Assembly (NCBI GenBank): GCA_947568835.1
Contig: OX387603.1
Coordinates: forward strand, 16,330,651-16,394,650
Direction of reading: 5' to 3'
Origin: Protonemura montana
Lineage: Eukaryota > Arthropoda > Insecta > Plecoptera > Nemouridae
DNA: 64,000 bases
In this document: positions 62,626-64,000 of the stretch, piece by piece
Layout of the letters: the number at the start of each line of letters is the position of its first letter
How positions within the stretch are numbered: the stretch's first letter is position 1
Notes under the pieces: model-generated
The model's database searches: none
Told to the model about the DNA's origin: nothing
What the model saw: only the letters and a program-made list of their open reading frames with translations
Translations under genes and position numbers: made by a program

Positions 62626-63731
62626 AGACCCCCCGAACGAAGTCACTCCACATGGTTACCACGGCCGAGTGACAAGTGAATTATGAACCGAGACAGAAAT
62701 TCCTATATGACGCAAGTAATGCAGCCTAATGAAAACTTGTTCTTTAGTATCTTCTTTGGCTAATCTCCATGGTACCCGTGATTGTTATTGGCCCAGCACG
62801 ATAAGGGCGTTTATTTGTCAACATAAAAATAAATGTCCCATGTGCGAGGATCGTGACCCGTTTCCACGGCGGCGTCGGTCGTCGGGAGTTGCTTCGCACG
62901 GCGTGGTCGTCAAGCAGCGCGGATGATGCCGGTAGATCGGCTGCTGGGCTACTAGACCCTCGGTGTCCGGCCACAAATTCGCGTAACTGCACTTATTCAG
63001 TTGGTAAGTGAGTTTTGATTTACTCTTAAAATTTGTTGGTTCTTATTAAAAGAAATAAGCGAAATTCACATGAAGATTTTTAACATATAGGAACCCTGGT
63101 TGACTGGGCGTGATAAAACGGTGTATAATTTTTTTTTTAAATGTGCGAGTAAATTCGTTGATTGGTGCGAGCATTGTCACTTTGTCTGCACTCAATCACA
63201 CGTTTTGCCGATCAGATATAAAGAAAACAAACAAAAGAATTAGATTTTCAAAACGGCATGATGCGTCGAGCCGTCCAGGTATATAGTCGGTGAGACAAGT
63301 TTTGGGCCCTCGTGGTCCCCCGCTGGTTGCGATGCATTTGTCATCTGCAAACGTGCCCGAGTGCGTGAGGTAGGCAAATGCCTCAGCGTCGACCGTCTTA
63401 AGGGTCTTAGCGCCGGCTCTGTCGCGATGATCGATCAAAAAAATGAATGAAACCTTGCTCACAGATGATTGCTTGCTACTCAACAACTTCTCACGGAGTA
63501 TGATTGGCCAGAAATAAAATTCGTAGCTTTTAGGCGTTCTGTTAGAAGTTAACGTTATTACTAAAACTTGTTACATAATTTTGGTGTACCTTAAAATAAA
63601 ATTTTGATTCACAAAGTTTCTAACGATTTTGAATGTGTGAACAATGCTAACTTCAATGCAAACTTTCATACAATGCTAATTTATTTTGCTTGTTTGTAGG
63701 GCCATTCTACTTCTTATAGGATTTTAGAGAA

Positions 63732-63786
63732 ATGTTACCAACATTTTTCATAATTTTATCGACATTGCAATTGATTAATTGGGCAG
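63732..63786 (+). CDS. Weak candidate: signal-peptide-like exon with donor
   Basis: An ATG opens MLPTFFIILSTLQLINWA and the frame meets GGGCAG/GTAATT, a reasonable donor in phase 1, the usual phase after a signal peptide. It is AT-rich, so a hydrophobic run by chance is quite possible. If real, the remaining exons lie beyond the right edge of the window. Confidence 0.15.
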
Positions 63787-64000
63787 GTAATTTTCATGCC
63801 CAAAAGAGCGCTATTGGATTTCAAAAATCGTTTAGCTCGACTTGTAACTGCAGTTACCTGCATGTACCGGTTGTGCAGAGCTGCTTTACGGACGTATAAA
63901 CTGGTAACTTTGGGGGATGTGGATGCGTCGCTGTACGCTGAATTTTGCTTGCTCCAACAAATTACGGGCACCCTGGTATTTAATCATGAAACTTAGGTAA

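Noticed and set aside
1-64000. CRISPR arrays, rRNA genes or bacterial-type operons
   Set aside because: No regularly spaced repeats, no rRNA genes (only the SINE heads resemble 5S) and no tightly packed frames; the window is eukaryotic.

Overview
This window looks like a low-gene-density stretch of a large arthropod-type genome. The base composition is moderately AT-rich with GC-rich, CpG-containing islands. Genes have spliceosomal introns of many kilobases, and the non-coding DNA carries short interspersed repeats. There is no sign of operons, ribosome binding sites or bacterial genes. The arthropod call rests on the one recognisable gene and the overall style. I cannot resolve the group (insect, chelicerate, myriapod or crustacean) by reading alone.

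The only protein-coding gene I can identify confidently is a fibroblast growth factor of the FGF8/17/18 type on the plus strand. Three spliced coding exons are clear: 46460-46592, 52053-52156 and 52750-53142. Together they encode 209 residues covering the beta-trefoil core and a basic tail. A 3' UTR of about 3.3 kb appears to follow, ending near 56450 with an AATAAA signal, a GU-rich downstream element and two adjacent Pumilio-type sites. The exon carrying the secretion signal is not certain. Candidates are 5997-6090 (signal peptide and good donor, but phase 1 where phase 0 is needed), 41331-41484 (initiator-like motif and a hydrophobic start) and a possible non-coding exon at 8600-8963.

The most interesting observation is just after the FGF stop codon. 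The same frame stays open to 53463 apart from two UGA codons. It reads as a Thr/Pro/Ala-rich linker with a hydrophobic C-terminus resembling a GPI-anchor or membrane signal. If it is reached by read-through or alternative splicing, the gene would make both a free and a membrane-tethered ligand.

The rest is non-coding as far as I can tell. It includes two copies of a 5S rRNA-derived SINE (2941-3352 and 26691-27090), three copies of an unnamed repeat of about 300 bp, three copies of a GACGAC-rich satellite-like repeat, a short TIR element, several hairpins, a duplicated CCAAT/E-box block near 37.3 kb, and microsatellites and homopolymer tracts. From 1 to 5.9 kb and from 56.5 to 64 kb I see no supported gene, only short open frames expected by chance and two or three weak candidates listed below.
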